A stretch of 64,000 nt of DNA from Kappaphycus alvarezii (GCA_002205965.3 NADL03000016.1:558001-622000); one strand, 5' to 3'; shown: positions 12,331-22,623, counted from the first letter of the stretch. Numbers and translations are program-made. Notes: a model not told the origin generated them from the letters alone.

Positions 12331-12750
12331 GGTGAATAAACTGCTTCCTCTTGTAGAGGAAAAGCAAGTAGGCAGAAAACTTCACAAGAGATACTCCAGT
12401 AGTAACGAAGTTGGTAGTTATCTTCAGGCCCAAAATTTATGAACGGCTCTCAAGCCTCGAAGGTAGTTGGAAAAGCCTGTCCCTTTAGGGTTATTGGATG
12501 ATCTACTGAGCCCTCTTCCATTTCAGCCCATTGCATTTGCCTTGCAACGTACACGGGAAAGATCTGTAGTTCGCGAGGCGAATTACAGCCTGACCTTTTC
12601 GTACAGAGTCGATTGACATAGATTTCTCGTCCGTATATAGCACTTTTTGTTCCCACAAATACCTTACCATAGCACTTTTTTCGCTCGCAACACCTTTTTC
12701 CTTGGATAGTGAGCGCTGGATATCTCTCTTACGCCGACTTTCTGCTAGCA

Positions 12751-12755
12751 CAGTA
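12751..12755 (+). repeat. target-site duplication of L1, right
   Basis: CAGTA, identical to 11,258-11,262. N1 coding sequence resumes at once beyond it on the minus strand. Confidence 0.8.
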
Positions 12756-13051
12756 CGTAGGGAAAAGTGCAATGCGTGCCCACAAAGGAACGAGTATCAT
12801 GTATTATGGCTTCACAATCATTTGCAGATCCCAGGGCCAGCTGATGGGGATGAAGGTATTTGAGAATAGTAGAGTCAATAGAAGCACGGCCTATGAGGAG
12901 ACGACAGATAAATAGGCTTATAGTTCATCCCATAGCAATGGGACGTAGCTTGGTATTGTTTGGCTTCGGGATACCAAGGAGGAGGGCACTGGAAAATGAA
13001 GACGTGAACTAGGAGGAGAGTTTTCCAGCGATGCAGTAATTCACGAAATCG
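12756..13051 (-). pseudogene. N1 reverse transcriptase motifs 1-2
   Basis: Minus-strand frame reading LLGIPKPNNTKLRPIAMG and then HPHQLALGSANDCEAIIHDT. These match the RT fingers 'x-[IL]-P-K-x...[KR]-[LR]-R-P-I-x-x-G' and the following 'Q-x-G-x-G...E-A-[IV]-[IV]-H' block of this family. The corresponding block in N2 reads VGVGGVRNGTDATIHSVR. The frame contains stops after KLSS and IAMG, then is cut by the L1 insertion. Across that insertion the frame continues exactly into motif A. Confidence 0.7.
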
Positions 13052-13831
13052 TTAAAGGCTGAGAGAGAATAATAGGTCGGCTCTGGCCCCTGGATCATGA
13101 GCAAGAGAGCGTAGGACTCCTGGACGAAGTCCGTCAGGACCACGAGCACTGTGAAAGGGAAGTATCCTGAGGGCGCGGCGCACTTCCGCCTCGGTGAAGG
13201 TATAGGGAGGATGAAGCGTGGATGGAGAGGAGGATTGAACCGGTAAGGATTGGGAAGGATGGAGAGATTCCAGAGTAGCAGCGTTGTCCTGTGTGCAGGA
13301 AGCAGGAGGAGTATCGCAGTAGAGAGACTGGGCGGCTTTGCCGACAGCCCCTTCGGACATCAGTTGACGTTTCCGACGGAACGGGTCATGGGTTCGCGGG
13401 GAGGAAGAGAAAGGGAGGGAGCCGAATGCCTTTGTGTCACTTTCGAAGGAATTATGCCGGCGACCAGCCTTGGCGGAACGAAGGCGGGATTGGAGAGATC
13501 GAGAGAAAGCAGGGCGATTGCGGTTCCGTGGCTCTCCTTTTCCATTATTCCTTGTAACCAATTTTCCTAAAGCATAAATTCTAGGGAAAGAGGCTTCAAA
13601 TTCAGCGTTGTTCCGGGCGCATAGGAATGAGGTGAAGAGACTTTCCATAAGCTCTTTAAAAGAAGATCGGAGGCAATTTGGAAGATACTTAACGGTAGGC
13701 ACAGGTAGGAGGGAGATGACGGAGGGAAGAGGGCAGGGTTCAGCAACAGGAGAATTATGGCGGTCGGAGCGAGGGCGACGGGAACTGGAAGACGGAGAGG
13801 CATGGGAGAGGGGTACCATATTAAGCGTCAT
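13052..13831 (-). pseudogene. N1 pre-RT region
   Basis: A 259-codon frame ending in FTEAEVRRALRILPFHSARG, then PDGLRPGVLRSL. The string 'x(S/K)A-x-G-PDGL-x-P-x-x-[LF]' is the conserved segment just before the RT fingers in non-LTR retrotransposons. Upstream is an Arg/Ser/Pro-rich linker. The frame runs straight toward RT motifs 1-2 at lower coordinates, which continue after an in-frame stop. Confidence 0.65.
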
Positions 13832-13967
13832 CTATAGACGGAGCAGGAGGCGGTACGTACTCCAGACTGTAGCGACAGCCAGAGTTGGAAGATGAGGGGT
13901 CAGTGCGTGGAGCAGGGGAACGGCGGGAGCAGGGGAGCAGGTTGGGGGGAAGAAGAGGTAGAGCCGA

Positions 13968-14460
13968 CTACGGTCCAGCCATCAGTAGAAGCAGCGGAAG
14001 AAGAACGTTCGGTGGGATTGACAGCGATGACAGGAACGGGAGACGGGAGAGCGGGGCGATGCTTTTGAATGCAGGCAAGCTTGAAATTTTGTTATAGATG
14101 ACGGTATCAATATCGCGGAGGGCGGAGGCGAAAGAGGGCGCGAGGACCCAGGAGCAAGCAGGAGATTCGAGACGAGCGATTTCTGCACGCAGCTCAGACC
14201 AGATGGTATCCATATCTCCTCCAGGAGTGGTGGCATCGAGAGGGACAATATCAGAGAACTGGAGCTGTGGGAGCTCGCAGTTATCTGACGTTTTGGCAAG
14301 GGAATGGAACGCAGAGTAAGCAGCAGGGAGAGATCGGAGGTCACGTTCCGCAGCACAAACAGGTAAATCGTGGGGATCCTCAGTACGAATTATTGAACAA
14401 GAGCCAGAAAATCCGCCACTGGAAAGCGCACGCCGGAATTGAGAAGGATCACGAATGGAA
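13968..14460 (-). pseudogene. N1 N-terminal region, second segment
   Basis: This minus-strand frame continues the previous segment after a shift. It contains LSIRDPSQFRRALSSGG and LRAEIARLESPACSWVLAPS, ending in a run of hydrophobic residues. No catalytic motif is visible. It bridges the N-terminal ORF and the segment that leads into the reverse transcriptase, so it is assigned to the element by position. Two frames are open together for over 100 codons here, and I chose the one with charged, non-repetitive composition. Confidence 0.35.
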
Positions 14461-15037
14461 AGCCCAGGGGTGCATGTACACGGACAGACTGCTTCCGGTG
14501 CCCGCCAAAGAGAAGGCGAGAGATAGTACTTACGGTGCCGGTAAACTTCTTCGATAGTTTCGCCTCCGAGAGACGGCCATGTTCCGCAATTCCATCCTGT
14601 ACAAGAATAGGAAGACGATAAATGAGCTTGGCGGTGAGGCGGTGACAACGGACTGCAGATGCGTATGAGTCAGATGAGGCCTGAGGAGAGGCATCCGGAA
14701 GAGTCTGCAGTGCCCGATCTCCAGGAGTTGCAGAGACAAGCGAATTGAGAATAGAGAGTACGGAGCGGAACTTTGGGTTATTCGAAAACGACGGACGGAA
14801 GCCATTGTATGCACTCGAGTTCGCTATGGACGCAATAAATTCAGTTATAGCTGCGGAGTCACACAGATCAACACTCGCGTCTAACAATGAAGCAGAGGTG
14901 ACCAGAAAGTCGACTGACGCATGAGCAAGGTCAACAATACGGGAGGCAGGCGCGGACTGGCGCGGCGGTGCCATTGTTGGGGAGAGCAGGGGCCAGCCAA
15001 TAGGGAGAGGAGGGGAATATCGAAAGAAAAACAACAA
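14390..15037 (-). pseudogene. N1 N-terminal ORF segment
   Basis: An open frame of 215 codons, with a plausible start at MAPPRQSAPASRIVDLAHAS near 14,974. It is Ser/Ala/Leu-rich and has no zinc finger or Myb motif that I can point to. Its place directly upstream of the RT-bearing region, in the same orientation and at similar elevated GC, makes it the N-terminal part of the N1 polyprotein. It breaks by frameshift into the next segment around 14.45 kb. Confidence 0.45.
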
Positions 15038-15100
15038 CTAATTCGGTCGAGAGCCTTCAGTCCACCAATGCACGGGGCTTCGTTCTTTCGGAGGAAGTTC

Positions 15101-16166
15101 GGGCGAAACTTTCTTCGGTGACGGAAAACGTCCGATCTCGGCATCCAGCGGACGGATCCGAGTCGGACTTGTCGCAAAAAGAAGAGCTCTTTCACGCGCT
15201 TTCGAATGCGCCGCTTATCGGACAAAGCTGATGGAAGCTTAAAGAGATCTGTTAAAACAGATAAGGAAAAACGGAGATTCTTCGTAGTACCGAAGCAACA
15301 TCTTCATAGGAGATTAGTTCCAACACACCGCATTCGATGTGTAAGTAGTGTTAGAGCTGGTAGAGTCGCTTCTAGAGCCATCCTTGGGAGCGGCAGAGGC
15401 AAGGATCGAAACCCTCTAGTTTGGTCAACGGGAGTTCGCCAACAGACGGAACGTCAAAAGCGATTCCGGTATCTTGCCTGACCCAATAGCCGCATTCAAG
15501 CGACAAATGGAGGCATTGGACCTTGTCTCGAAGCTTCTAAGCGTTTCACTGTCACCGCTTGTGGCCTGTAACACGGGAAGGAACCTGTAAAAAGTACCAC
15601 AGAGAATCGAGAGCGGTTCCTTCCTACAAATCGCGTTGGCAATTGCCATGGCACCATCATTAGACTGGGTCACATCATCGCGCAGTGTCCGGACCAAGAT
15701 CCAGTGCTCGTCCAAACAGTTGGAACTGTAGTACTACATCTTGAATGCCCGCTGGGATCTTGTTTGAGTTTGAATCAGGAATCTTGTCATGGAACGACTT
15801 CCACAGCACCTGTGCATTGAGGAACTCCTGGTTTCCTGCGACCATCGGTCCAGGATGGGCTTCGTAGATCCCACGTGAACTTAGGACGGGAGGATAAGTC
15901 TGAGCCTGGGCCCATAACTAAGGGAAATGACAATCGAGGCTCTAGCTGGTGCGGGTGCTGTTGATCTCAGTGAAAAAGTTGGTGGCTCAAACTGTATTGT
16001 GTCTCTGGTTGTCCAGTCTGCCCAGCGTAGGCCGTGGCGGTACGCTAAAATAGAAATTTCTACAGCCTTCTCTATTGTTTAGTTCTATGCTAGACCAGAT
16101 GTTTCAGCCATTTCAGTATGGTTCCAGTTCTGGAGGTACAGCCTATTCTACAGTTTCGGGTTATCG
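15101..16166. other. no recognisable gene
   Basis: This lies between the upstream end of N1 and the second LTR-like repeat. Short frames exist on both strands (for example a 96-codon minus frame at 15,425-15,715), but none has motifs I recognise. The part next to N1 shares its higher GC and may be the N1 5' untranslated region. The rest is of mixed composition. Confidence 0.4.
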
Positions 16167-16309
16167 TACAGTAAAAGTAACTTGGTCACATCTGTCTAGC
16201 TTAATCTAGCTGCTCAGAGTATCATCGAGCTAAATATTCTATGCAAACGGTCGTGCATCGTTCTGTGCTTGTACAAGCAAATATAACAGAAGTTAAAGGC
16301 TCAAGATCC
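16167..16309 (-). repeat. LTR-like terminus, copy 2
   Basis: Same length as 4,856-4,998 and about 89% identical by eye, running through the same final bases gttaaaggctcaagatcc and then stopping abruptly. No RNase H or other copia coding sequence follows it, so this is a solo or truncated end rather than a whole element. Confidence 0.6.
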
Positions 16310-16418
16310 GTAGGTCAACCAGTAATTGGACACTTATCTAGCTGTTTTTATGAGATCCAATAAGAGCCACCCCATGCTGTCCATATACCTCTACAGAAGC
16401 GCAGAGAAGTTTTCTCTT

Positions 16419-17838
16419 CTATTCTCCCTCTCTGCTATAAATCGGTATTGCCAATCCATCTCTCGCTTCTTCCGATCGCGGTAGTCCGTAGGTGTAATGC
16501 GCAACATTTCTTCTCACAAGAACATGAACTAAATGCTCCTCACCAATCTCACATTTCTCTATATCCTCAATGAATATTTGACTCTTCGCGGCATTCAAAT
16601 CCTTTTTCACAACTTCAATTGCTCGGTTCTTGTCATCTGTAATCGAATTAGAATCTTTATAACGTTCGTCAGCAATAGTGATGTTCTGCAGTACTTCTCT
16701 TTTTACAAATCGGCAGGTCTCATCGACGTGATTGTTCAAAACAGTTTCAACGCTGCAGCCCCTTTCACTGCTTTTCTCACGTATTAAACGAACTAGGATT
16801 CCGTAGTCTGTCTCTTTCAAACCTCTGAATAAGTCAATAACGCTCCAAAACGCTGTCATCGCCACTACACTTATCATTGAGGATAATGCCTCCGAACTGA
16901 GGCGTGTTCGATTCTTACGAAGATGTGCACCTGGATCAAAAACCTCTTCCGTATAGTAGTTTCGTAGTTCCCTCTTGACTAATTTCACGTCTCTTAGAAT
17001 TTGAAAGATGATTGCATTCTCCAAACCTCGAGAGTTGTTCACTGCTTGGCATCGGCACCACAGTCTAACATATAATCCAGCTGAAGACCATCAGCATCCT
17101 TGAGAGAATCCTCGTTGCCAGCGGAAACACGCCAATCCTCCTTGAATTGATACGCAGTTATTGCCTCCAGGTTGAGAACAGCCTTCCCTTCGTACCCAAC
17201 GCCTTTGACAGGTATTTCATTTCTCAGCAAGTTTTCTGATGGCTGCTGCGTGAGGAAAACATCAGCGCATAATTGAAAAATAATGAATCCGCTAGAATCT
17301 GGCGCCCCACTGCCCTCGGCTTGGGTCCACATGCAGTTTCCTCGTTTATGTAGATTCCGCACGCCTCCTGTCGAGCTATTTATTGGAAATGCAGGGATGT
17401 GTATTACTTCAGAATATGGTTCGGAAGGAATTGAGACTTGTGCGAGGATTGTCAGAGCCCCAAGAACATCAGCGATGAAGTAGACGAGGACAAACACAAA
17501 GATGATTCTGATCAACGGTATGTTGGGCAGATATATTGCTCCCATTGCTTTGCATTTTGCGAGTACTTCTGGTCCAAGTTAAGGATTTCATACTGTCGAT
17601 TGAGAACGCTTCCAAAAATGCGACGTTCCGCAAGCCATTGTACAATGGGATTGTGCCGGTGAAGGTTTTCGAAAAATGAAAAAGATTGAGGGTGATACTT
17701 AGCTGTGAATGCTGAAGCGACCGTCAAAAGCTTTGGAACTAACGTGTAGAGGCAACTCAGAAATGTCGTGATAAGAAGCGATTCAAAAAACTCAGTGACG
17801 TCTGCAGATGACATCTCGGTTCTAGGTTGGCGATTCAC
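16419..17838 (-). pseudogene. frameshifted membrane-protein gene of unknown family
   Basis: Three overlapping minus-strand frames read as one protein of about 470 residues with two frameshifts, near 17,550 and 17,040. The first frame has a hydrophobic helix SLLITTFLSCLYTLVPKLLT. The second has IRIIFVFVLVYFIADVLGAL, then a Cys-containing, probably extracellular region. The third has MISVVAMTAFWSVIDLF and a charged tail. At 17,039-17,042 the stop and a possible start overlap as ATGA, which in a eukaryote more likely marks a frameshift than translational coupling. There are no stops inside the frames over hundreds of codons. I do not recognise the family. Confidence 0.5.
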
Positions 17839-17845
17839 GTTCTGA

Positions 17846-18487
17846 TGGCCTGTTCCGAACAGTTTCGATTATAGGAAGCAGCTTCAGTACTTCAATAGAT
17901 TTAAACAAAACGGGACTTCTGATGAAAAGTTGAGTCGGAAGTCCTGGGAGTGGCAGAATGAAATGGCTAAACAGGCGGCCCAAAGGCATTTCAACGTCCA
18001 GCAATGGTTAACGAGATTGCAGTATGCACATACTACATATGTAAATGACGGGAATTGTTTCGGCTCTTTAATATTTGAAAGGCTCGGGTCGGCTCTCCAA
18101 CAATATGTTCTAAACGTCGTCAAGTTAATGGTTAAAGTGCCTCAAGTTCGCCTGAACGGTTTGTATGGAAATTTGCAACGAAATGAATCATTGGGTAGCA
18201 CCAGTTATTTTGTACTAGGTTTTTGGGTAACTCGTTTAATTGTCTTCCTGGGGATAACGTTTGTCGAAGAGTTGATCATTTTGCTGAGAAAGCACCGTGT
18301 TTCTCCAGTCATGCAACGTAGGATCGACTACATTTTCGACAAAAAGGGCCCTTTTGGTAGGTACATTGCTGTACGAGACCTTGCCCCACCATTACTGCAA
18401 CAGAAGCGACTTTCAAGCAACACAAGACATCAGCGCCTGCCGCAACCTTGCACGCACATGCTCAATACCACCATAAAAGTTGACTAG
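17846..18487 (+). CDS. unknown membrane protein ORF, divergent from the preceding gene
   Basis: Open from a stop at 17,843 to the stop at 18,485-18,487, about 213 codons. No ATG begins the frame, so an upstream exon or a truncated start is likely. It contains a basic, Trp/Gln-rich head (KSWEWQNEMAKQAAQRHF), a long hydrophobic pair of helices (STSYFVLGFWVTRLIVFLGI, then TFVEELIILL) and a Lys/Arg-rich cytosolic-looking stretch RRIDYIFDKKGPFGRYIAVR. Composition resembles the minus-strand frames that begin only a few bases away, which suggests either a divergent pair or one gene split by an inversion near 17,840. Family unknown. Confidence 0.45.
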   Translation, partial: WPVPNSFDYRKQLQYFNRFKQNGTSDEKLSRKSWEWQNEMAKQAAQRHFNVQQWLTRLQYAHTTYVNDGNCFGSLIFERLGSALQQYVLNVVKLMVKVPQVRLNGLYGNLQRNESLGSTSYFVLGFWVTRLIVFLGITFVEELIILLRKHRVSPVMQRRIDYIFDKKGPFGRYIAVRDLAPPLLQQKRLSSNTRHQRLPQPCTHMLNTTIKVD

Positions 18488-20539
18488 GTATCAGCCAGCT
18501 TATCTATTACAGTAAGCGAACTGCCCGTACCCCCCAAGAGGTACACCCTTTCTTTGTCTTGTGGTATCAAAGTATCAGTGAGTATGTTGCCTGCCATTGA
18601 GGCAGCAATGTAAATGACTAGTGATGAATGACATGGTCAACACCTACTATTAATTTTATTCAGTACGGGTTATAATCGTCAATAAAAGAACGTTAGATTT
18701 ACCATGCTGCTTGAGGGTTGAAAGTTAATGTAAAACTCCTCTATATTGAAACGGCCTCTAGCTGAGGTTGTGCGTTTGGCGATGAATCGCGTTAGCTGCT
18801 TGACGATGTGACCAGCGGGGGTACAGGAGGTATTTTGGGTAAGGTAGGATGTACAGGCTCTATTGGTGGCTGTCCCTCGTTCTAGGCACTGCTGCACAGC
18901 ATTAGGTAGTCATAGGTTCAGGACAGAGCCCAGCTAGAGTATTGTACGGTGCCGTAAACTATGTAAAGGAAGCTCTCACCCATTCATTCAAAAGGTGGGG
19001 GTGGTCACAAGGATTCCGAAATCTAAGGGCGAAAAAATGGAAAAGCACCCCTCAAAGGGAAAACGTTGGGTTAAATAGGGTGGTATACTTGATTGGGTTG
19101 TATGGGTTGGTCTAAGGAAAAAGAACTCATCCACCACTATTTCATCACCAGCAAGGTGAAGTATTGACCCTGTACAGACAATTCCGTGGCAATCCCCGTG
19201 CTGGCAATAACCTCACCCGAGCGCCCATTTGACGTCTGCCCATAGACGCCTTCAAGGTTGAATATAATAGGGGCGGCTTCCGTAGAAGATAGGGATGCTT
19301 ATCACCGATTGGTGACGTGCGAGAGGGTTTCGCTAGACACGGAGGGTTTACCGCAGGCTTGTTGGTCCCGGGTATTGGATGGAGTGGGGAGAACAAGTGA
19401 AACAAAGGAGAGAAGAGCCAGAAAAATTCCACCGACAACACCCTGCAGAATGGGGCCCTCACGGATTGAAAAAAGAGGCTTATAGCCTGCCATGCAGACG
19501 GATGCGACGGCGACAAGCTGCACCGCGGACGGGCGACCTTGATGAAAACCATACAGCGCATCTTCACAGCGCCGTTCGAAAAGAAACGCCATCTTTGCGC
19601 TGCATTCTCGGTTCGTCAAACGTGCTCCGGGGGCGAGAGGTACTGCCGACACGGATATCGACGAGATCGATGCAACAAGTGTACAGCAGTCGCGGCATAT
19701 CGATCTGCAAGGGAAACGGGCCAGAAGGGAGGAAGTAGGCGCGCCCGCACCCGACAACATGTCGCACGGGCGGGCACCGAAAGCGGAGAAATGTTGACGA
19801 AGCTCTGTAGTAGTTGGGTTGAGTGATCATAGGGGGGCGTGGAGAGAACGAAAAGGCAACGTTTGGGTTAGTTCACTGCGAGTGGAAAATAGGGTGAAAT
19901 TCCCATTAGCCTGTGCAGTGTGGCGGCGGCGGAGAAAACACTACGGTGAAAATGGGCGTGCTATGGAACGGCGACTAAAAAGTTGCTCCGAGCCCTGGCA
20001 GCAGACATGCGGCGTTCGCGGCAACCATTAACGCCGAATGCCGCTGTAGGAGTGCGCCCCTGACCTTGGGGAATTAGTTCTTGGCATAATTAGCGACTGA
20101 GCGTGCCACCTCCGTCACGAGGATAAGGCGTCTGGGTGCCAGCCGCCGAGGGTGGAGATTGTGACGGGAAGCCGTCGATTCCTGCCTTGCAAACCGGCAA
20201 CGACCTCCTGGTATTACAGGAGCTCTTCCGCGTAGGCGGCGTTCAAGCTGGTGAGGGGGTTGATGGTCCTCGTCCTCCGATGAGAGGTGCCAAGGGCTTG
20301 ACACATGTGCCACACTATCCTTTGAAGGTTCGATCATATATATCCATTTAATGATTGTCAGGCAATCTCGATAGTCCAGGAGATCTACCGATGACGTCAG
20401 CAATTGCCAACCATGCTGGATACTTGATGCCACAGTGTTGGAACCTAAATGAAATCCAACAAACAAAGGAAGAGTTCGAGCGGTAACAAGATTCCTCATT
20501 GGATCCTTCGTGTATTACGGAACACTCACAGACTAGTTT
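18488..20539. other. no recognisable gene
   Basis: Mixed GC. A 152-codon minus frame (19,302-19,760) and a 119-codon plus frame overlap each other without family motifs, so neither is listed as a gene. A short GC-rich string near 20,127 (gcgtctgggtgc and neighbours) recurs near 26,177. N2 begins at the right edge without any recognisable N-terminal ORF, consistent with 5' truncation. Confidence 0.4.
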
Positions 20540-20569
20540 TCTACGGCTGTTTGTCTGAAACCTTTCGCA

Positions 20570-21300
20570 CTGAAAGCGGTGCCGAGGGGGGACTGGTCCT
20601 ACCGCTGATGGGCTTTTCTACCGACGCCTAATTTCTAGACTCGCGGCACACGAAGCCCTCCCTCCGCTCCTACCTTCTACCCCTTCAGGTAGGGGTAGGC
20701 GGCGTCAGGAACGGCACCGACGCAACAATTCATTCCGTGCGTCATCTTCCGCTGAGCACTGAGTTCCGCTACCACTTGTTAGTCCAGATTGACGCTCGCA
20801 ACGCTTTCAGTTGCATTTCCCGCCAGTGCATTTTGGAAGCCGTATTAACGCATGCCGTAGGCCTCGCCCGGTGGGTACACTCCTGTCACGATGCTTCTAC
20901 AGAGCTTGCTATCGGACCGTAATACGTCCGTAGTTCAGAGGGCACTCAGCAAGGTGATCCCATCGGTCCCTTCCTCTTTGCCCTGGATCTTCATCCTCTC
21001 TTGCTCTCGTTACAGGAGAAGTTCTCACCTGCGCTGAATGCTTGGTATGCCGATGACGGTAACATTTTCCTTCCTCGGTCCCAAGTTGCCGCCGCCGTTT
21101 CATCTAGCTTGAAGGAGGTCCACTCAGGTTCCAGCTCAACCTTGCCAAGACCCAAGTTTACGGATCCCTACCCCCCTTTGTCACTTCCCTGCCCCTTTTC
21201 TACCCCCCCGGTTCATCATAATGCTGGGATCTCCGAATGGCTTGGACTCTTTTGTTTCCCAAATTTTCGCAGGCCGCTAAACTGCCGTTGACCGTATCTT
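20570..21300 (+). pseudogene. N2 reverse transcriptase
   Basis: A frame shift lies in motif 1, after RRLISRLAAHEALPPLL. One frame then carries VRNGTDATIHSVRHL, motif A as LLVQIDARNAFSCIS, motif B as GTQQGDPIGPFLFALDL and motif C as NAWYADDGNIF (catalytic Asp codons at 21,052-21,057). A single TAA at 20,920 interrupts between A and B. All three catalytic aspartates are present, so the enzyme core was intact until recently. It would copy element RNA into DNA at the nicked target. Confidence 0.8.
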
Positions 21301-21730
21301 CCAATCCCTTCGAGATTTGGATGATGCTCAACTGGCTTTCCACTTACACCGCTTCTGTGCGAACGACTCCAAGGTCACGAGCTTGCTAGGTACGCTTCCC
21401 TCCACTCAATCTGCGGTACTTGCCACCATGTTCGATCAGAAGCAGAGGGAAGCGTTCCACCAATTGCTATTGCCCTGCCCAGATCGGCCCTGCCCCCATG
21501 CCTCTCTCCCCTTCTCAGTGGGCGGTCTAAGTCTTCTGAAAACTTCGGACATTACCGAAGCTACTTACGCAGCGTCTGTAATAAAACCTGCTGGCCCTTT
21601 CCTGCGACCGCCACCTGGAAGAGATCCCTCGGTCTGCCATTTCGCTCTTATCCTCCCGCCACCCGCAGCTGTCTTCGTCGCTTACAGCTATGGCACTTTT
21701 CGAGGGTTGTTCATAGCCGGTCCCCGGTGA
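21300..21730 (+). pseudogene. N2 thumb region
   Basis: After a frameshift from the RT frame, an open frame of about 140 codons contains DDAQLAFHLHRFCANDSKVT and later ASLPFSVGGLSLLKTSDIT. The string 'ASLP-[FL]-S-x-GG-L-[GS]-L' is a family hallmark between RT and the C-terminal knuckle. The frame ends at a stop, and the next domain is reached by a shift. Confidence 0.65.
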
Positions 21731-22623
21731 AAGGCTCCAATCTGCGGTCACAACTGAACTCATGCAATCGAAGTCTGACAGGTTGTTGCTGTCCGCAGCA
21801 GCACCCAACCGAGCACGGCTCCTCTCCGTGCGCACATTCTCCTCCTCTGTTTTCTCTTCGCTTCCTCACCCCCACCGCGGTACGTACAGTACATGTCCTC
21901 CTCTGAGTGGAAAGACGCTCTGACTCTCCGTCCTGCATCTCGCTATTCTCTGGATCTACTCGCTGTGCGGTCTGCTCCCGGCACTCGGCCGACGTCGCAC
22001 CAGGCATAGGTCCAAGCGGCCGGCACGCGTTGACCTGCAAATACGAAGACGGAATGACTCGTCGACATCACGGCCTCCGCAACGTTCTCGCCCTCTTCTG
22101 TAAGGAAGTTGGGATCGTCGCCCTTGCCGAGCATCCGCTCCTCTACCAGGTTCGCAATTCGTCTGAGAGTCCCCCGCGTTACGAATGGACATTTACATTA
22201 CCGCCCTACGTGCTTCACAGTACTGATATCGCCGTCGACGTTACCGTTGCCCACCCCACCGCTCGCCGCCACATCTCGCCAAGTACGGTTACCGCAGGAG
22301 CTTCCGCGACACTCACAGAGCTCGAGAAACATCTTCATTACGGCACATAGTGCGACCAAAACGATATCTTCCTCTCCCCTCTCGCGATTGATATCTATGA
22401 CGCCTTGGGCGACGACGACCAGGGTTTCTTCCGCCGCCTTGCTTTCTTCGCTGCTTCCCGTCGCGGTTCCTCCCCTCAACGGGGCTTCGCGAATTCGTTA
22501 CCCGTTTTACGTTGTTTCCAAATGCAGGCAGGACAAGTTTCCTTCCGTCGCCCGCATTGGAAGTTAATTTCTGCATACCCTCCGCACGCAGCTTTGTCAT
22601 ACTTCACAACTCGTGAAATTTAA
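21730..22623 (+). pseudogene. N2 CCHC knuckle and restriction-like endonuclease domain
   Basis: An open frame has RCAVCSRHSADVAPGIGPSG then RHALTC (C-x2-C...H-x3-C), RRHHGLRNVLALFCKEVG, and STDIAVDVTVAHPTA. The last is the D-V-T-V strand with preceding x-x-D of the PD-(D/E)XK-like nuclease. A shift near 22,350 leads to SPLAIDIYDALGDDDQGFFR and a C-terminal helix ending at the stop at 22,623. The nuclease nicks target DNA to prime reverse transcription. In the canonical relative R2, the target is 28S rDNA. Confidence 0.7.

Larger units (their letters stand above)
11263..12750 (+). mobile_element. LTR-type insertion L1 inside N1, carrying a non-retroviral ORF
   Basis: The unit begins TGTAATACAGG and ends CTGCTAGCA, so it has the TG...CA ends of an LTR, and it is flanked by perfect 5-bp direct repeats CAGTA. 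It splits the reverse transcriptase of N1 between motifs 2 and A. Dropping the unit and one CAGTA restores the N1 reading frame, which fixes both ends exactly. Inside are a decayed ORF with an acidic tract, a TATATAA box downstream of it, and a conserved tail. No reverse transcriptase, integrase or primer-binding site is seen. It may be a solo LTR with an ORF in its U3 part, or a short non-autonomous element. A related copy is L2 at 24.3-25.8 kb. Confidence 0.8.
9740..15100 (-). mobile_element. non-LTR retrotransposon N1 with restriction-like endonuclease, interrupted by L1
   Basis: Minus-strand order is N-terminal ORF region (15.0-13.9 kb), an 'xPDGLRP' segment, RT motifs, YSDD, then a CCHC knuckle and a D-V-x-V endonuclease-like C-terminus. 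This layout belongs to early-branching non-LTR elements of the R2/CRE/NeSL grade, which nick a target and prime reverse transcription there. Removing the 1,488-bp L1 insertion leaves about 3.9 kb, a normal size. Stops and shifts occur in every segment. A second, plus-strand copy of the family (N2) lies at 20.5-22.6 kb. Confidence 0.8.
20540..22623 (+). mobile_element. non-LTR retrotransposon N2, 5'-truncated
   Basis: A plus-strand copy of the same family as N1: RT motifs, thumb region, CCHC knuckle and endonuclease-like end in the right order and spacing. It starts within RT motif 1, with nothing matching the N1 N-terminal ORF upstream. That is what incomplete target-primed reverse transcription leaves. 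The coding body is open over long stretches with few stops, so N2 looks younger or better preserved than N1. No poly(A) tail is visible after the final stop. Confidence 0.8.

Noticed and set aside
13250..13895. Several Arg/Gly-rich plus-strand frames
   Set aside because: Antisense shadows of the N1 minus-strand coding region, which has the RT motifs.
17039..17042. ATGA stop-start overlap as translational coupling
   Set aside because: The window is eukaryotic; a single-base frameshift in one gene explains it more simply.
21527..22600. Minus-strand frames of 60-110 codons
   Set aside because: Antisense of the N2 thumb and endonuclease region; no motifs of their own.
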